Positions 37,072 to 48,021 of a DNA stretch of 64,000 nucleotides are shown piece after piece (positions within the stretch are counted from its first letter, which is position 1; the number at the start of each line of letters is the position of its first letter). Location: the NCBI GenBank assembly GCA_026419775.2, contig JAOPGA020000617.1:32896-96895 (forward strand), read 5' to 3'. Source of the stretch: Acrasis kona. Its lineage: Eukaryota; Heterolobosea; Eutetramitea; Acrasida; Acrasidae. Under the pieces are notes generated by a model. That model saw only the letters and a list, made by a program, of their open reading frames with translations, searched no databases and was not told the origin of the DNA. The position numbers were made by a program, and so were the translations under genes.

Positions 37072-40000
37072 TTACAACAAGATAAGCATCGTCAACATAA
37101 CCACAACAACCCAAATATAGTTCGATTGATGAATGCTATTTCCAGGACTAAGCCTCAAATAATAGGTCCTCTCGTATCTGCTGGTATAATAGCCAACTCT
37201 ATCCAGGTAGGGAGATTTGCTGTTATAAGGAAATATCAGAGAGTTCCAGTTGGGTCTGTAGAATCTCCTGCATCTCATTGGTGATACTACTGTAGCATTA
37301 AAGCTAGATATTCCTGAAAATACCCAAGTCTCGTCTTGAGAAAGAACGGTTAATGTATTATCTGTAACTCCACACACCAATCTCCACCTAATTTTATAAA
37401 TGTAGTTGTTGTTATGTAAGAAGTCTCTTAGACCCTGCCATAACAAATTGTAATTGTCAGAATTGATAAGAGAGTTGTCAAAGTTCAACGCGATGCCATA
37501 GCCGAGTCCTCGTTTATTAGATATTAGAGCAGGGTAAAACTCTCCATTTATTGACATATTTGCTAGAACTACTGACGTCGTCAGATTGGTGCCAACAACT
37601 GTACTTTTGGTAGTTTGAGTATCAAATAAATTTGTTTTGTTCAGCAATCTTGAAATTGGATGCTGATTGTCTGTCAAATTAGCAGAAATATAGCTACCTA
37701 TTGGTACATTCCTGGTCTCCTGATAACCAAATATTTTACCAACATCTGAACCACCTTGTATTCCTCCCAAATTGCTATCAGTGCTCAATATTACAGAGTC
37801 GTACACTGTTTTCAAGAACATATCCAGATTATAAGTAGCGTTTGTACTGAGAACGCTTACACCGGGCAATATAATAATCTGAAACATGTTTGCCATGTAT
37901 CCGTAGTCGAATTGATTTGATTCAACTTCTGTAACAATGTAAAAGAACGATGTAGCATTGTTGATTTGCACAATGTCACTGGTCGGGTTCCATATGGAGC
38001 TCATCTTATAGCCTAACGAAATTAAGGTGTCAACTACATTTTGGACCTTTGTAGTATGTGTTGGATCTACTGCAGCGGTAGAAGCTGAACTTACAACAGC
38101 GATGTATCCATGGAATGCATTTACTCTCTTCACGTCATCTAAATGATCCCAACTTACCGTCACAGTCTCTTTATTGTATATTTTCATCCAACTGGGCAAA
38201 GCGGAAGTGGGATGGATTCCATTATAAAAAATAGCATTTACAGTGCTTTCAGCTAATATATCTCCTAATCCATCTGCGTTCATGCTTAATGTAACCTTTA
38301 ACAAATAATCTGTTTCTTCCAGGCCATATGTCAGCTCAGGTATATTGTAATAATCAGGGAATATGTATATTGGCGCCGTCCCATTTTGATTCTTCACTCT
38401 AGTATTAGAGTAAACAATTACTTGAGATGTGTTTCTGGCATTCAATATTTGTAGATAAATATAACAGCATTTTTCATATTTTATAAATTTCGCAAGGTTA
38501 TAATTAACATAAATTATAGCATTTGCATCGTTAGCATAAATTTTTGTTGGCTGAGAGGTCGATATATAAACAGTGGGTACGTTTGAAGGCTGTTGGGCTA
38601 AGAATACCTTGGTACCCAAGGGGCCCAAAGTCACAGTAAAAGTGCCATTAGATGATAGAGATACCACTGCATTCTGACCTTCGATATCTTTAATCATTGC
38701 TCCAACTAGAGAATCCATGGTAATTGTGACCCTTTCAGTAGACAAATCGTTCCAGTTGCTTGTATAAATATACATTTTACCATCGTAAGTTGTTATGTAG
38801 CTTGCTGCCACGTAACTACTACCTATGATATTCATTTTTGGAGATAGATTAAATCCATCTGGAGCATCTATAAATAGTTGACGCAACCATTTGTAGTGTT
38901 GGAAAACTGCGTCAGTAGAGTTCAAGTCTCCAATTGAAAAGGCATTTAATATTGCTTTGCTTCTTGTAAAATTCTTTGCTGTAATTCCAGGCTGGGTGTT
39001 GGTAGGAGTAAACATATATGCCAATACTTTAGCTGAAGTGGGTTGAATGTTATGGTACTTCCATACACTAAATGTATCGTTCAAATATGTGTCTTTACTA
39101 ATGTTGAAAGTAGTATAAGCATATATACTCTGCCTATAAAATCCATCATAGTAAGGCACTACATTGTCACTGAACTGATTCATATTTATAACAGATATGC
39201 CGAATATTTGATCCATGAGGGAAGTGAAATCAGCGTTTGGAACCAATTTGTAGTTTTCGTATCCCGGTAGGTCTGCATCAGAATAAACATTGATGCCGTT
39301 TGGAATCAAGTTTCTGTTGATAAAGGAAAGTTCGTTCGCCCCCATGCGTTGATTTCTTGGCAGTACAAGAGCTCTTACTGATTTCCATTTCCCTGCATAC
39401 AATTCAGTTTCATTCATGAATGTCAAACCAAACCCAAGTCTGCTTAGAGTAGAAAACAATCCTTGCATATTGGCTTGGTATCTGTTTATCATTTGATCTG
39501 TTGCAGAGGTCCAGTAGAATGCTACCTCTGGTTGAGGTTGAGTTGCGCTTGGCAGAGTTTGCTCAATATTCATTTGCTCTAATGTTCCATATAAATCGCA
39601 TAACATTGATGCTGAATCTTTTGGATATCTACTCTTGCCAACAATGCCATATCCGGCTACATTAGCTATAACGAATGCTCTATCATTCCAATTAAACACA
39701 TGTACACCTATGGCTCCATTCATAATTGTCTCCAAAACAGATGCTCTAATCAGTTTGGCTTGTGATGTACTTTTTACAGTGGGATCTGATGTGGAGAAGC
39801 CAATCTCATTTACCATAAACGGCAAACCTGTAGCCCACATTGCACGTGTAGTGGCCCATTTCGTGGATCTACCCTCCGATCCAAAGAAACCATCAGGATA
39901 GAGATTTAGCGACCAAAAGTTTAGCGGGAAACCTCCTCTAGCACACATATTCGATATTGTTAGCGGATTCTCACCATGGAACCTCCAATCGTCCGTCCCC

Positions 40001-40911
40001 CACATCATACCAATGGATGAATATGTTACCAAATGGTTGCGATCTTGTTCTTGAACTGTTCTAGAGCACAGCGCAACAAAATTTGCGATGCTGAATTGAC
40101 GCCATGCCACTAATTCTCCCCATGGTACACTGTCTCTATTGTAAGATGCAGGCATAACAACTTGCTGAAAGGTATTATAATTTGTCCCCCATATACTATT
40201 CAAGGAGTCAACATTATTAGAATACTTATCTAGTAGCCAAGCTTGAAATGAAGATACGCTCCAATCGTCATATCCTTCGTATCTTCGATAAAGTAAGTTG
40301 TTGTAACTTAATTGATTTCCAATAATGTACCCGACAATGTTTGTTTCATTGATATAGTGTTGGACGACCGATCTCAAATAATAAACGTATTGTCCGACTG
40401 CGTTAGGGTTTTCTATGCTCATCATGTCAGAGGTCCATTTGTTGCTATATGACGTCGATATGTCTGGTCCAGGACCGGCTGGGTGCATAGAGAAGTATCC
40501 TGGATCTACTCCTGGAGTGTATAATTGACCAGGAGCACCAGGACTCCATGTTGGAGGTCTTTGATATCCTACTAACGCGAAAACTTTGATTCCGTATTTG
40601 TAGGCTGTTCGTATTAAAAAGTCGTACCTTGTGAAGTCGAATATTCCTTGTTGAGGTTCTATATCCTTCCAATAAAAGTCGACTCTTATGGAGTTTATAT
40701 GTAGAGACCGCATTACTTTAATATCGTATTCGATCTGTTGGAATGACTGCCACTCCCCTATGTCAGACCTCCATGTTTGATAGGTAACTCCACGTGGTAG
40801 CCAATATTTCGAACTAGTTGCGTTATAGAAGTAACCATTTTTAATTGATATATATCTGGCATTAATCAAATACGCTAAGGTCAGGCACAACAGCCACCGC
40901 CACATCCACAT
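37072..40911 (-). CDS. Large cell-surface protein with a GH42-like TIM barrel
   Basis: Intronless, 1279 residues. It begins with a signal peptide (MWMWRWLLCLTLAYLINA) and ends in a hydrophobic tail (VVVVMLTMLILL) suitable for a GPI signal or membrane anchor. Residues 35-450 resemble glycoside hydrolase 42-type barrels: LPRGVTYQTWRSDIGEW, INSIRVDFYWKDIEPQQGIFD, LDKYSNNVDSLNSIWGTNY and the candidate nucleophile segment FMVNEIGFS. The acid/base position after strand 4 reads GYIIGNQLSYNN, so Gln200 stands where GH42, GH35 and other clan-A enzymes have Glu. Activity is therefore doubtful. The remaining 800 residues look like beta-rich extracellular domains with many N-glycosylation sites. It could be a galactosidase-like enzyme or a lectin-like pseudoenzyme. 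Confidence 0.7.
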   Translation of the reverse strand: MWMWRWLLCLTLAYLINARYISIKNGYFYNATSSKYWLPRGVTYQTWRSDIGEWQSFQQIEYDIKVMRSLHINSIRVDFYWKDIEPQQGIFDFTRYDFLIRTAYKYGIKVFALVGYQRPPTWSPGAPGQLYTPGVDPGYFSMHPAGPGPDISTSYSNKWTSDMMSIENPNAVGQYVYYLRSVVQHYINETNIVGYIIGNQLSYNNLLYRRYEGYDDWSVSSFQAWLLDKYSNNVDSLNSIWGTNYNTFQQVVMPASYNRDSVPWGELVAWRQFSIANFVALCSRTVQEQDRNHLVTYSSIGMMWGTDDWRFHGENPLTISNMCARGGFPLNFWSLNLYPDGFFGSEGRSTKWATTRAMWATGLPFMVNEIGFSTSDPTVKSTSQAKLIRASVLETIMNGAIGVHVFNWNDRAFVIANVAGYGIVGKSRYPKDSASMLCDLYGTLEQMNIEQTLPSATQPQPEVAFYWTSATDQMINRYQANMQGLFSTLSRLGFGLTFMNETELYAGKWKSVRALVLPRNQRMGANELSFINRNLIPNGINVYSDADLPGYENYKLVPNADFTSLMDQIFGISVINMNQFSDNVVPYYDGFYRQSIYAYTTFNISKDTYLNDTFSVWKYHNIQPTSAKVLAYMFTPTNTQPGITAKNFTRSKAILNAFSIGDLNSTDAVFQHYKWLRQLFIDAPDGFNLSPKMNIIGSSYVAASYITTYDGKMYIYTSNWNDLSTERVTITMDSLVGAMIKDIEGQNAVVSLSSNGTFTVTLGPLGTKVFLAQQPSNVPTVYISTSQPTKIYANDANAIIYVNYNLAKFIKYEKCCYIYLQILNARNTSQVIVYSNTRVKNQNGTAPIYIFPDYYNIPELTYGLEETDYLLKVTLSMNADGLGDILAESTVNAIFYNGIHPTSALPSWMKIYNKETVTVSWDHLDDVKRVNAFHGYIAVVSSASTAAVDPTHTTKVQNVVDTLISLGYKMSSIWNPTSDIVQINNATSFFYIVTEVESNQFDYGYMANMFQIIILPGVSVLSTNATYNLDMFLKTVYDSVILSTDSNLGGIQGGSDVGKIFGYQETRNVPIGSYISANLTDNQHPISRLLNKTNLFDTQTTKSTVVGTNLTTSVVLANMSINGEFYPALISNKRGLGYGIALNFDNSLINSDNYNLLWQGLRDFLHNNNYIYKIRWRLVCGVTDNTLTVLSQDETWVFSGISSFNATVVSPMRCRRFYRPNWNSLIFPYNSKSPYLDRVGYYTSRYERTYYLRLSPGNSIHQSNYIWVVVVMLTMLILL

Positions 40912-41013
40912 TGAGCTTTTCGTTTGAGCCGAATCCCGCGAACAATTAATTAACAGTTTTTCGTTACAATGAGCTTATTAACCGACATAGATTGATATCA
41001 TAATTTACTAGGA

Positions 41014-42694
41014 TTACAGATTTAAACATTCTTTATTCCAAAAGGTTTTGAATACATCGGACCTTGTTGCAGTTTCAGTCTTGCTGTTTGATGATTTAGC
41101 TTTGGTCGTACTTGGTTTCCCCTTTGTTTTCTCTTGCTCGTCCACCTCTTTTTTTGTCAACCATTTTAGTGCTTTAGTACTCTCTCCTAACGAATGACAA
41201 TCGGCTGCTTTGTCCTGCGGTTGAGACCCTGAAGAGGAATCTTTACTGAAACATTCTTCTGCTTTACTGTCGCACAATACCTGAAACACTTTATGAAAAT
41301 CAAGTTTATTATCAAAAAAGCTATTTTCAACTTGAATGCAATCAAGCTTTTGCAGAAGCTTCACAGCACTAGGCTAAAAAAACGGTTAAATCAATTGAAT
41401 TTATATTGTTGCAATTACGTCTTGGTACTTCTGTAGCGTTAGAGAAGGCAGAATGATATTTCAATATAAAATTTGATATAAAGTATTCCTTCTGATCAGC
41501 ATTGATCAACTCACCGTAAGGAGCACAGCTAAAGTCTGTATATACCGCTAAAAAATTTAATTTTTAAAGTATGCTACTACTTACAATTGATTGCAGCTAG
41601 CTTGGAATCTATCTTCATCTTCTCATCATGCTCATCAAATTGAGATACTTTTGTTTCTCTAAGTTTTTTTAGAGCCTCTTTCTTCTCCATCTCCTCCTTG
41701 TTCTTTGTGGCTTCTGCTTTTTCTTTTTTTATTTTCTTAGCCGTGAGTTCAAGGTCCTTTATCGTTTGGGAGACGGAAGGCGCCTGTTTATTTAGAGTAC
41801 TATGTGATGTGAAAAGTTACTTTTGGTAATGGTTTCCAATTTTCATCTTTTGGTAATAATTTGAAGAAGGCAGTTTTTGGTTTACTACCCGGCTTTGTTG
41901 AATTAGGGTCTACTAATGTACCCTCTTGAAATTTCAACTTGTTTTGATCTCTTTCGACGTCAGTAATTACGTGTCTATCAAGCACTTTCAAATTAGGGAA
42001 TGTATTTAAAACCTTCTCCTTGTAGTTGTGCTCTTCCGCGCATGGGTTGGCGAATAAATCGAGTTGGGTTAAGAACTGAAGATGTTTGAGGTCGTTTAGA
42101 ACACGATCTAGATCCGCCAACTTGTTATGGTGCAGCATCAGCACTTCTAAAAATTTTAAATGCTTGATGGAGGAATCTCTGATTGAAGTGATGTAGTTGT
42201 TATGTAAATGTAAACTCTTAATACGGATGCAGCCTACTTTCGATTTTTTTAAAGTGGTACTAGACTCTTGAGATTCCTGAACGACTAACTGATCTACTTT
42301 GGTTAGCTGAAAGGTTAATATCAGGGTTTTATCCACTTACCTTATTATGATTCAGCCACAATACTTCAAGATTTGTTAATTTACGGAAATTTGGATGAAT
42401 GTGTTTTATTGCCCTTCTCGCCATGTAAATCTCTTTACAATCTCTGCAATCCCCCACCACTTCTGACAGCGGATCTTCCTCTTGAGTGTAGATCGTACTA
42501 TTAAATGTTTTGATGAGAACTGGTGATTCATCTATTGTGACACTCTTCGTAGTTTTTACTTGCTCAGGTTGTACTTCTGCTATTCGCTCCTCTTGATTTG
42601 GTTCTACAACTTGCTCTGTAACTACTGGTCTTGGAATTGAGTTCTCTTCAATAATGGGTGTCTCTTTTCCAGACACCTTCTTCTTTGGCGGCAT
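41014..42694 (-). CDS. LRRC72: LRRC72-like leucine-rich-repeat protein, probably ciliary
   Basis: Five exons (42694-42341, 42306-41821, 41783-41585, 41547-41429, 41373-41014) with introns of 34, 37, 37 and 55 nt give 505 residues. After a disordered basic/acidic start (MPPKKKVSGKETP) come SDS22-type repeats: LTNLEVLWLNHNKLTKVDQL, LHLHNNYITSI, LKFLEVLMLHHNKLADLD and an LRR cap (NTFPNLKVLDRHVITDVERD). The order and the YMARRAIKHI segment resemble LRRC72 of ciliated organisms. A Lys/Glu-rich helix and a tail absent from human LRRC72 follow. The fourth donor could be GTACCA (in frame, used here) or GTAATT (breaks the frame). It is divergent from the CIPK gene, with 95 nt between start codons. Confidence 0.72.
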
Positions 42695-42789
42695 GTTGAA
42701 ATTGCCTGTAAATATAAAAAGCCTTTTTGTTTTGATCAACTTGACCTCCACCCATCACATATCAATAGAACCAAATAGAACGAACAAGG
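42695..42789. promoter_or_regulatory. Putative bidirectional promoter between LRRC72-like and CIPK
   Basis: Only 95 nt separate two divergent start codons, so both transcripts must start here or inside each other's leaders. No clear TATA box was seen. Function is inferred from geometry alone. Confidence 0.45.
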
Positions 42790-44269
42790 ATGCCAAAGAG
42801 AGTGGAGAAGTACCAGATGGCAAAAACCCTTGGTAGGGGAACATTCAGCAAGGTGAAATATGCCGTTGATACCACAACCAACGTAGCCTATGCAATTAAA
42901 ATCGTCGACAGAAGAATGATTAGAAAAGAAAACATGGAGGCCCAGTTAAAAAGAGAGATTGCAATCATGAAAATCTTGAAACAAAACAACATTGTCCAAT
43001 TGAGGGAAGTTCTTCAGAGCAGCAAGCATATTTACATTGTCCTTGAGTTGATTACTGGTGGTGAGTTGTTTGATCGTATAGGTAACACGGTTTAATTAAA
43101 TGATGGCTTGACATGAAATCCAGTTAAGGAAAAACGATTCGAAGAAAGTACCGCAAGACAATACTTCCAACAATTGATTAGTGGAATTGAATATTGCCAC
43201 TCTCAAGGGATCGCACATAGAGATTTAAAGCCCGAAAATCTTCTACTAGACGATAATGACACGCTAAAAATTAGTGACTTTGGTTTGAGCGCTCTTAGCA
43301 GCAGCAGTGACGGTAGACAAAAAATGTTGATGACAACATGCGGAACACCCAACTATGTAGCACCAGGTACAACAGTCGTTAGCTTTTTTCTCATTTTTTA
43401 ATAGAGGTGCTAAAGGAGAGGGGATACAAGGGCTTTACCGCTGACATCTGGTCGTGTGGTGTCATTCTCTACGTGATGATCGCTGGTTATCTACCATTCG
43501 AAGATGAAACCATGGCAGGTCTGTTCGGTAAAATCGAAAAGGGAGAGTTCGACATGCCAGAGTTTTTCTCTGCCGACGTTAAGAGTATGTATGATGCGAT
43601 AGTGACTTTCTAATCTTGTCCAGACCTAATCTCAAGAATGTTAATTGTTGATCCCAACAAGAGAATTACCATCAAGGACGTCATGGACCACAAGTGGTTC
43701 AAAATGTACATACTCATCATTTTTTACATTCTCATTGTTGTAGTGGCTACAAGAAGGACAATTCTGGATCCAAACAAAAGATTACGGTCAAGGACGAGGA
43801 TGTGGAGAGAGCCATGAGAGACACAGCAGGTGCTGAGAAGCACGAAGACAAGGGAACAAAATCACCAGAGGAGGCACAAAAAGAATTAAACGCCTTTGAT
43901 CTAATGAGCCGCCTGCTAATGGACAGCATGAACCCACTCATGACCAACGCACCAGTCAAAATCCGCAGAGAGACAAGATTTATGGCACAAGGACAACAAA
44001 AGCAAGTCGAAGACGAACTCATCAGAGTCTTGACTGAAATGAAAGCCAACCCAGAAAACAACGCCAAGAATAAGGAGATAAAGGGATACCTAAATACTTC
44101 CAACGCCCAAATGTTGACATTTACCGCAAAGGTGGAGGCCGTTAGTGGTGGCATGAGCATGGTCGAAGTGCGTCGTGGAAAGGGTGACATATTAGAATAC
44201 AATAGCTTTTACAGAAGTTTGGTCAAAATGATGGGAAAGATGGTCTTCTCAGGAAACCAAAAGGAATAA
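42790..44269 (+). CDS. CIPK: CBL-interacting protein kinase (CIPK/SnRK3-type) with NAF motif
   Basis: Five exons (42790-43081, 43124-43366, 43405-43584, 43624-43705, 43744-44269) with introns of 42, 38, 39 and 38 nt give 440 residues. The kinase is intact: [12 protein letters not shown], catalytic Lys in [26 protein letters not shown], and [19 protein letters not shown] in the activation segment, as in plant CIPKs. C-terminal to it lies NAFDLMSRL, the NAF/FISL motif through which CBL calcium sensors relieve auto-inhibition. A C-terminal regulatory segment follows ([33 protein letters not shown]), matching the PPI/KA1-like part of CIPKs. The expected role is calcium-dependent control of ion transport or nutrient sensing. 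No CBL gene is in the window. Confidence 0.88.
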
Positions 44270-44324
44270 ACATTCGCATTCTTGTAACTTGATCTTGTTT
44301 GTGTAAAAGACAGGTTGACAGGAC

Positions 44325-45908
44325 ATGATCAAGTACACCAACATGAATAAACTTGTCTTGTCATTCCTATCATTAAGATTAAACGCTCACAAACGATCTT
44401 TTCACACATGCACGCGTTTATTGGATCACGATGCGAAAAAGTCATCCGTCAAAAGTAGCATTTTAAAGATTTATAAAATGACCCACCCGGATATGTTTGG
44501 ATCCCACCCGGAGCAACAAAAAATCAACCAACAGTCTTTGCAGCTACTACAGAATTTTCTTGACGAATACAAGGGCTTGGACACATCATCACAGAATGAC
44601 ATTCACCTAACAGCAAAACAATACAATCTACAGTGGTACATCAAGAAATCAGACGCTCAATTCGACTTGATCAAGATCAACATTAAAGGACCCAAACCAA
44701 GATCGGGCGTCGTCGACAGAAGTCAATCATTATCAAGAAATTTATCACTCTTGTTCGAAGCATTAGGACTACCCAGCACAAATGTTCAAGACAATCATGA
44801 TTTTTCCGACTATATTGGCAAGGCTACAATCATTCAAAATGATACATCATCATCACAACAACAACAAACTAATCATGACGCCCATCAAATCATCCAATTC
44901 CTCCACAAAGTCCACACCCAATCAACGCATTCTCCGCTCCACGGTCGCCACCACGAAATACTAGTGCATAAGATTCGTCACAAGATATCAGACTTTCTAC
45001 ATGCAAGCGAACTACGATTCGACATTTTCGTCAAGGAATACGATAAACAATACGAATTGGTGGAACGATTCAGAATAGCCATTCAAGATCGATACGGAAA
45101 AGACACATCAGCATGGGGTCACAAGGAATCACTTTCGTTTCTACACCAAGATGCAATTCTCAACAAACCCACCATGCACCTTCAAGAATTAAAACGACTG
45201 CGCGATCACGTGAGCGATTTACAAATCTCATTGGCGAGAGGTCACAATCACATTCATGCCATGGGCTACATATGCCTGCAATACGATCGGCCCGATACGT
45301 GGTTCCACTACTTGGAGAATCACGTGGACGTCATGACTGCCAAGCACAATCATCAACTACGTTACGAATATCTACAAATGGAATTAATGGTGGCACAAAA
45401 GTTGAAGATTCATAAATTCATCAGCGAGAATGATCAAGTGTTTGTTGACGAGCGTTACAGACGTTTATTGAATGATTTGTTACATCACGTTGATCGACAT
45501 CATGGCGATCAATACAAGCAAGTGATTGTGATTGTTGTACAAGAGTGCAACGAACCTATTCGCATTCATGACAAGTATGGATACTTGATGGCACCCATCG
45601 ATTCCACCACACATCAAATCATGCATGCCATTCGTCATGATGGCACCAACGCACAACATATTCATGCAGATCAACAGGATCAAGAGCAACGAGTGCAGAC
45701 CATGTTGTGTGAAACAAAGGATTATGTGGGCATGTTGGAATTGGAATGCATCGATACGCTACAGCCCGTTCAAATACTGCAGTGCTGTCAAAAGTTAGTT
45801 GCGCTGGTGGATACGCTCAAACCATTGCTGCACAGAAAGTACGTGTGCATATCTGATGGTTATAATGTGAGGGCCAATGGTGTGATTGAAATACCACATG
45901 ATTTTTAA
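44325..45908 (+). CDS. TCAIM-like mitochondrial protein (DUF4460/DUF4461)
   Basis: Intronless, 527 residues. The first 35 residues (LVLSFLSLRLNAHKRSFHTCTRLL) form a strong mitochondrial presequence. Then comes a J-domain-like helix pair with KIYKMTHPDMFGSHPEQQKINQQSLQLLQNFL, the DUF4460 signature of TCAIM (T-cell activation inhibitor, mitochondrial). The rest corresponds in position to DUF4461 but is His- and Gln-rich and less conserved. TCAIM homologues act in the mitochondrial matrix on metabolic enzymes. Details in protists are unknown. The stop codon overlaps that of the opposite gene by a few bases. Confidence 0.78.
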   Translation: MIKYTNMNKLVLSFLSLRLNAHKRSFHTCTRLLDHDAKKSSVKSSILKIYKMTHPDMFGSHPEQQKINQQSLQLLQNFLDEYKGLDTSSQNDIHLTAKQYNLQWYIKKSDAQFDLIKINIKGPKPRSGVVDRSQSLSRNLSLLFEALGLPSTNVQDNHDFSDYIGKATIIQNDTSSSQQQQTNHDAHQIIQFLHKVHTQSTHSPLHGRHHEILVHKIRHKISDFLHASELRFDIFVKEYDKQYELVERFRIAIQDRYGKDTSAWGHKESLSFLHQDAILNKPTMHLQELKRLRDHVSDLQISLARGHNHIHAMGYICLQYDRPDTWFHYLENHVDVMTAKHNHQLRYEYLQMELMVAQKLKIHKFISENDQVFVDERYRRLLNDLLHHVDRHHGDQYKQVIVIVVQECNEPIRIHDKYGYLMAPIDSTTHQIMHAIRHDGTNAQHIHADQQDQEQRVQTMLCETKDYVGMLELECIDTLQPVQILQCCQKLVALVDTLKPLLHRKYVCISDGYNVRANGVIEIPHDF

Positions 45909-47155
45909 TGTCCAATCTGTTGTTGTTGTTGTTGTTGTTGATTGTTGATCATCGTGTTGTGTTCTTGCTGCATTTCTTCTTCTTGTTTGTAGAGTTGATG
46001 ATAGATTTGAAGCGTTCTTTGATTCCTCATCATGTACTTGCGTTCAATCATCCATAAGCATGCACCCGTGATCCATGCAATGATGCCCAGTACATTTCTT
46101 GCCATGTTGAATACTTGATACACGATGAACCTTGTGAGCGGCGTCGTCGCGTCGGTGGTGGATTGGAACCATGAATTGTTGCTGGCGTACATGACGCTAA
46201 AGTAGTCCTCTTGTGATGCGCTCACCCACGTGGCGATGAACGTGGCAATGTACATGATCACTTTGAGCAGCAATAATCCTTTTCTTGAAATGTCGCTGTA
46301 TCTTTTTGATGTTTGTGCATCGATTGGGCGTTGATGATGAGCGAACACGCTTCGATGGAATGGACCATCGTAGGTTAGCGAAGAGTCGACGAGTACTGAA
46401 GTGTTAGGGTGGACTGGTTTGATTTGATTGATGGCGATGGATAGATTCATGACTAGACATAGCGTGACCAGCGATGTGTGTAGCTTTTGAATGTATTGTG
46501 ATGCTGATCCCATCCAGGTTAGGGAGGAACTGATGCTTTGTACGTATGCAGCGGTGATGATTAAATGAAATAAACATAATCCTAATTTCTTGTCATGTTA
46601 ATGTTGTGCGTGTGCGATTACCTGCGAGTAGACCTTCTGTGAACATTGAAAGTAGGAACAGGTTCTCGTTGAGTTGTTTCGCTACGATTTGTAGTCGCAG
46701 ATTGCCAACATTTGCAACCTCTCTCTTGTCGAGTTCATCGTCATTCACCTCAGAGTCATCGTCATTTTGCAACATTAGGGCCAACACCTTTTCAGTATCT
46801 CTTGTTCTGGTGAATTGGCCAGTAACTGCGCCTTTTTGCTTGTTAGTGGTCGATTGTTTCGAAATTTACTTTGAACGAAGAAGTCTTGTCGCTTGGATAA
46901 AACACTGGCTCTGGAATGTTCTGCTGGATTTTCATATTTGATCAAATCCTCTTCATCAATGTAGATGAACTCGCTCTCTTCCTTTTCTTTGACTTTCTTT
47001 TTCTTGACTCTCTTCTTTACAGCTTCTTGTACGATTGGAGGAGATTCCTCTTGTTCTTCTTGATCATCTTGTTCTTGAACGACTTCCTCTTGCTCCTCTT
47101 GTTCTTCGTTATCTGTCGTGGGTGGTAGTTCATCAAGTTCTTCATTCCCGCTCAT
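45905..47155 (-). CDS. TMEM237: TMEM237-like transition-zone membrane protein
   Basis: Three exons (47155-46870, 46825-46622, 46581-45905) with introns of 44 and 40 nt give 388 residues. The N-terminal 130 residues are acidic, Glu/Gln-rich and disordered with a KKRVKKKKVKEKEESEF basic patch. Four hydrophobic segments follow (LFLLSMFTEGLLAG, HTSLVTLCLVMNLSIAI, KGLLLLKVIMYIATFIATW, NVLGIIAWITGACLWMI). The E-G-L-L-A-G helix, the spacing of the four helices and the disordered start match TMEM237, a ciliary transition-zone protein. Identity across this distance is modest, so another tetraspan protein is possible. The tail has a poly-Gln run. Confidence 0.62.
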
Positions 47156-47320
47156 TGTAACGGAGAAATGAAGTCAACCATATATCGTGTAAACGACATC
47201 ATACATATACATATTATCATGGACCGCAGGCTTTTTATGGTGGCTGAGCGCGCGTAGAGCGACTTTTCCCAGTTCCACTTTTTATAATGGTATTTTCTTG
47301 CTCCTGTTACAACAAAATAG

Positions 47321-47806
47321 ATGATGGGGCATGAACGGGTGAGTGTTCTCTTCGTTTGTCTTGGAAATATTTGTAGAAGTCCAATGGCGGAAATCACATT
47401 CACGGAGCTATTGAGACAGAAAGGAATATCTCACGAGTGGAAAGTAGATAGTGCGGGAACTGCTGGCTACCACACTGGTGATGCTCCAGACTCAAGAAGC
47501 GTGTCAACGTGTAAAAAGTTTTTAGGAAACGATATCAACGTAAAATTTAAAGCTAGACAGGTAAAAAAGACTGATTTCAACGAGTTTCAGTACATTTTAT
47601 GCATGGATGAGAGTAATTTGGATGATCTGCTTGAAATTAGACCAAAAAATTCCACTGCCGTTGTAAAACTCCTTGGTCAATTTGATCCTGAAGGAGATAC
47701 GATTATTAAAGATCCCTACTACGGAGGACTAAACGGCTTTGAGCATAACTTTAATCAAGTTAAAAGGAGTTTGGAAGCGTTTATTTCTTACGTTCAGTCA
47801 AAATAG
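47321..47806 (+). CDS. ACP1: Low-molecular-weight protein tyrosine phosphatase
   Basis: Intronless, 161 residues, the full family length. The P-loop is FVCLGNICRSP (nucleophile Cys13, Arg19), and the general acid Asp lies in IKDPYYGG. Both match the catalytic pattern CX5R(S/T) and DPYY of the LMW-PTP family. It hydrolyses phosphotyrosine and small phosphomonoesters in the cytosol. It starts 165 nt from the divergent TMEM237-like gene. Confidence 0.96.
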   Translation: MMGHERVSVLFVCLGNICRSPMAEITFTELLRQKGISHEWKVDSAGTAGYHTGDAPDSRSVSTCKKFLGNDINVKFKARQVKKTDFNEFQYILCMDESNLDDLLEIRPKNSTAVVKLLGQFDPEGDTIIKDPYYGGLNGFEHNFNQVKRSLEAFISYVQSK

Positions 47807-48021
47807 AGTACATTATCAGAAATAATACATATCCTTATTACCACATTAGTGTTATTGTTATCCACCGACTTCTCAAAGGAAACATGATGGAAATAACAAC
47901 TCAAGTTTTAGTGCTGATATTATGCAAAACTTGGCAGAGTCAGGGTTGAAAACTGAGGAAATATGGCAGCATAATTGACAATAACATGTGAACATAATGT
48001 TCTAAACATAAATTATTTTAT

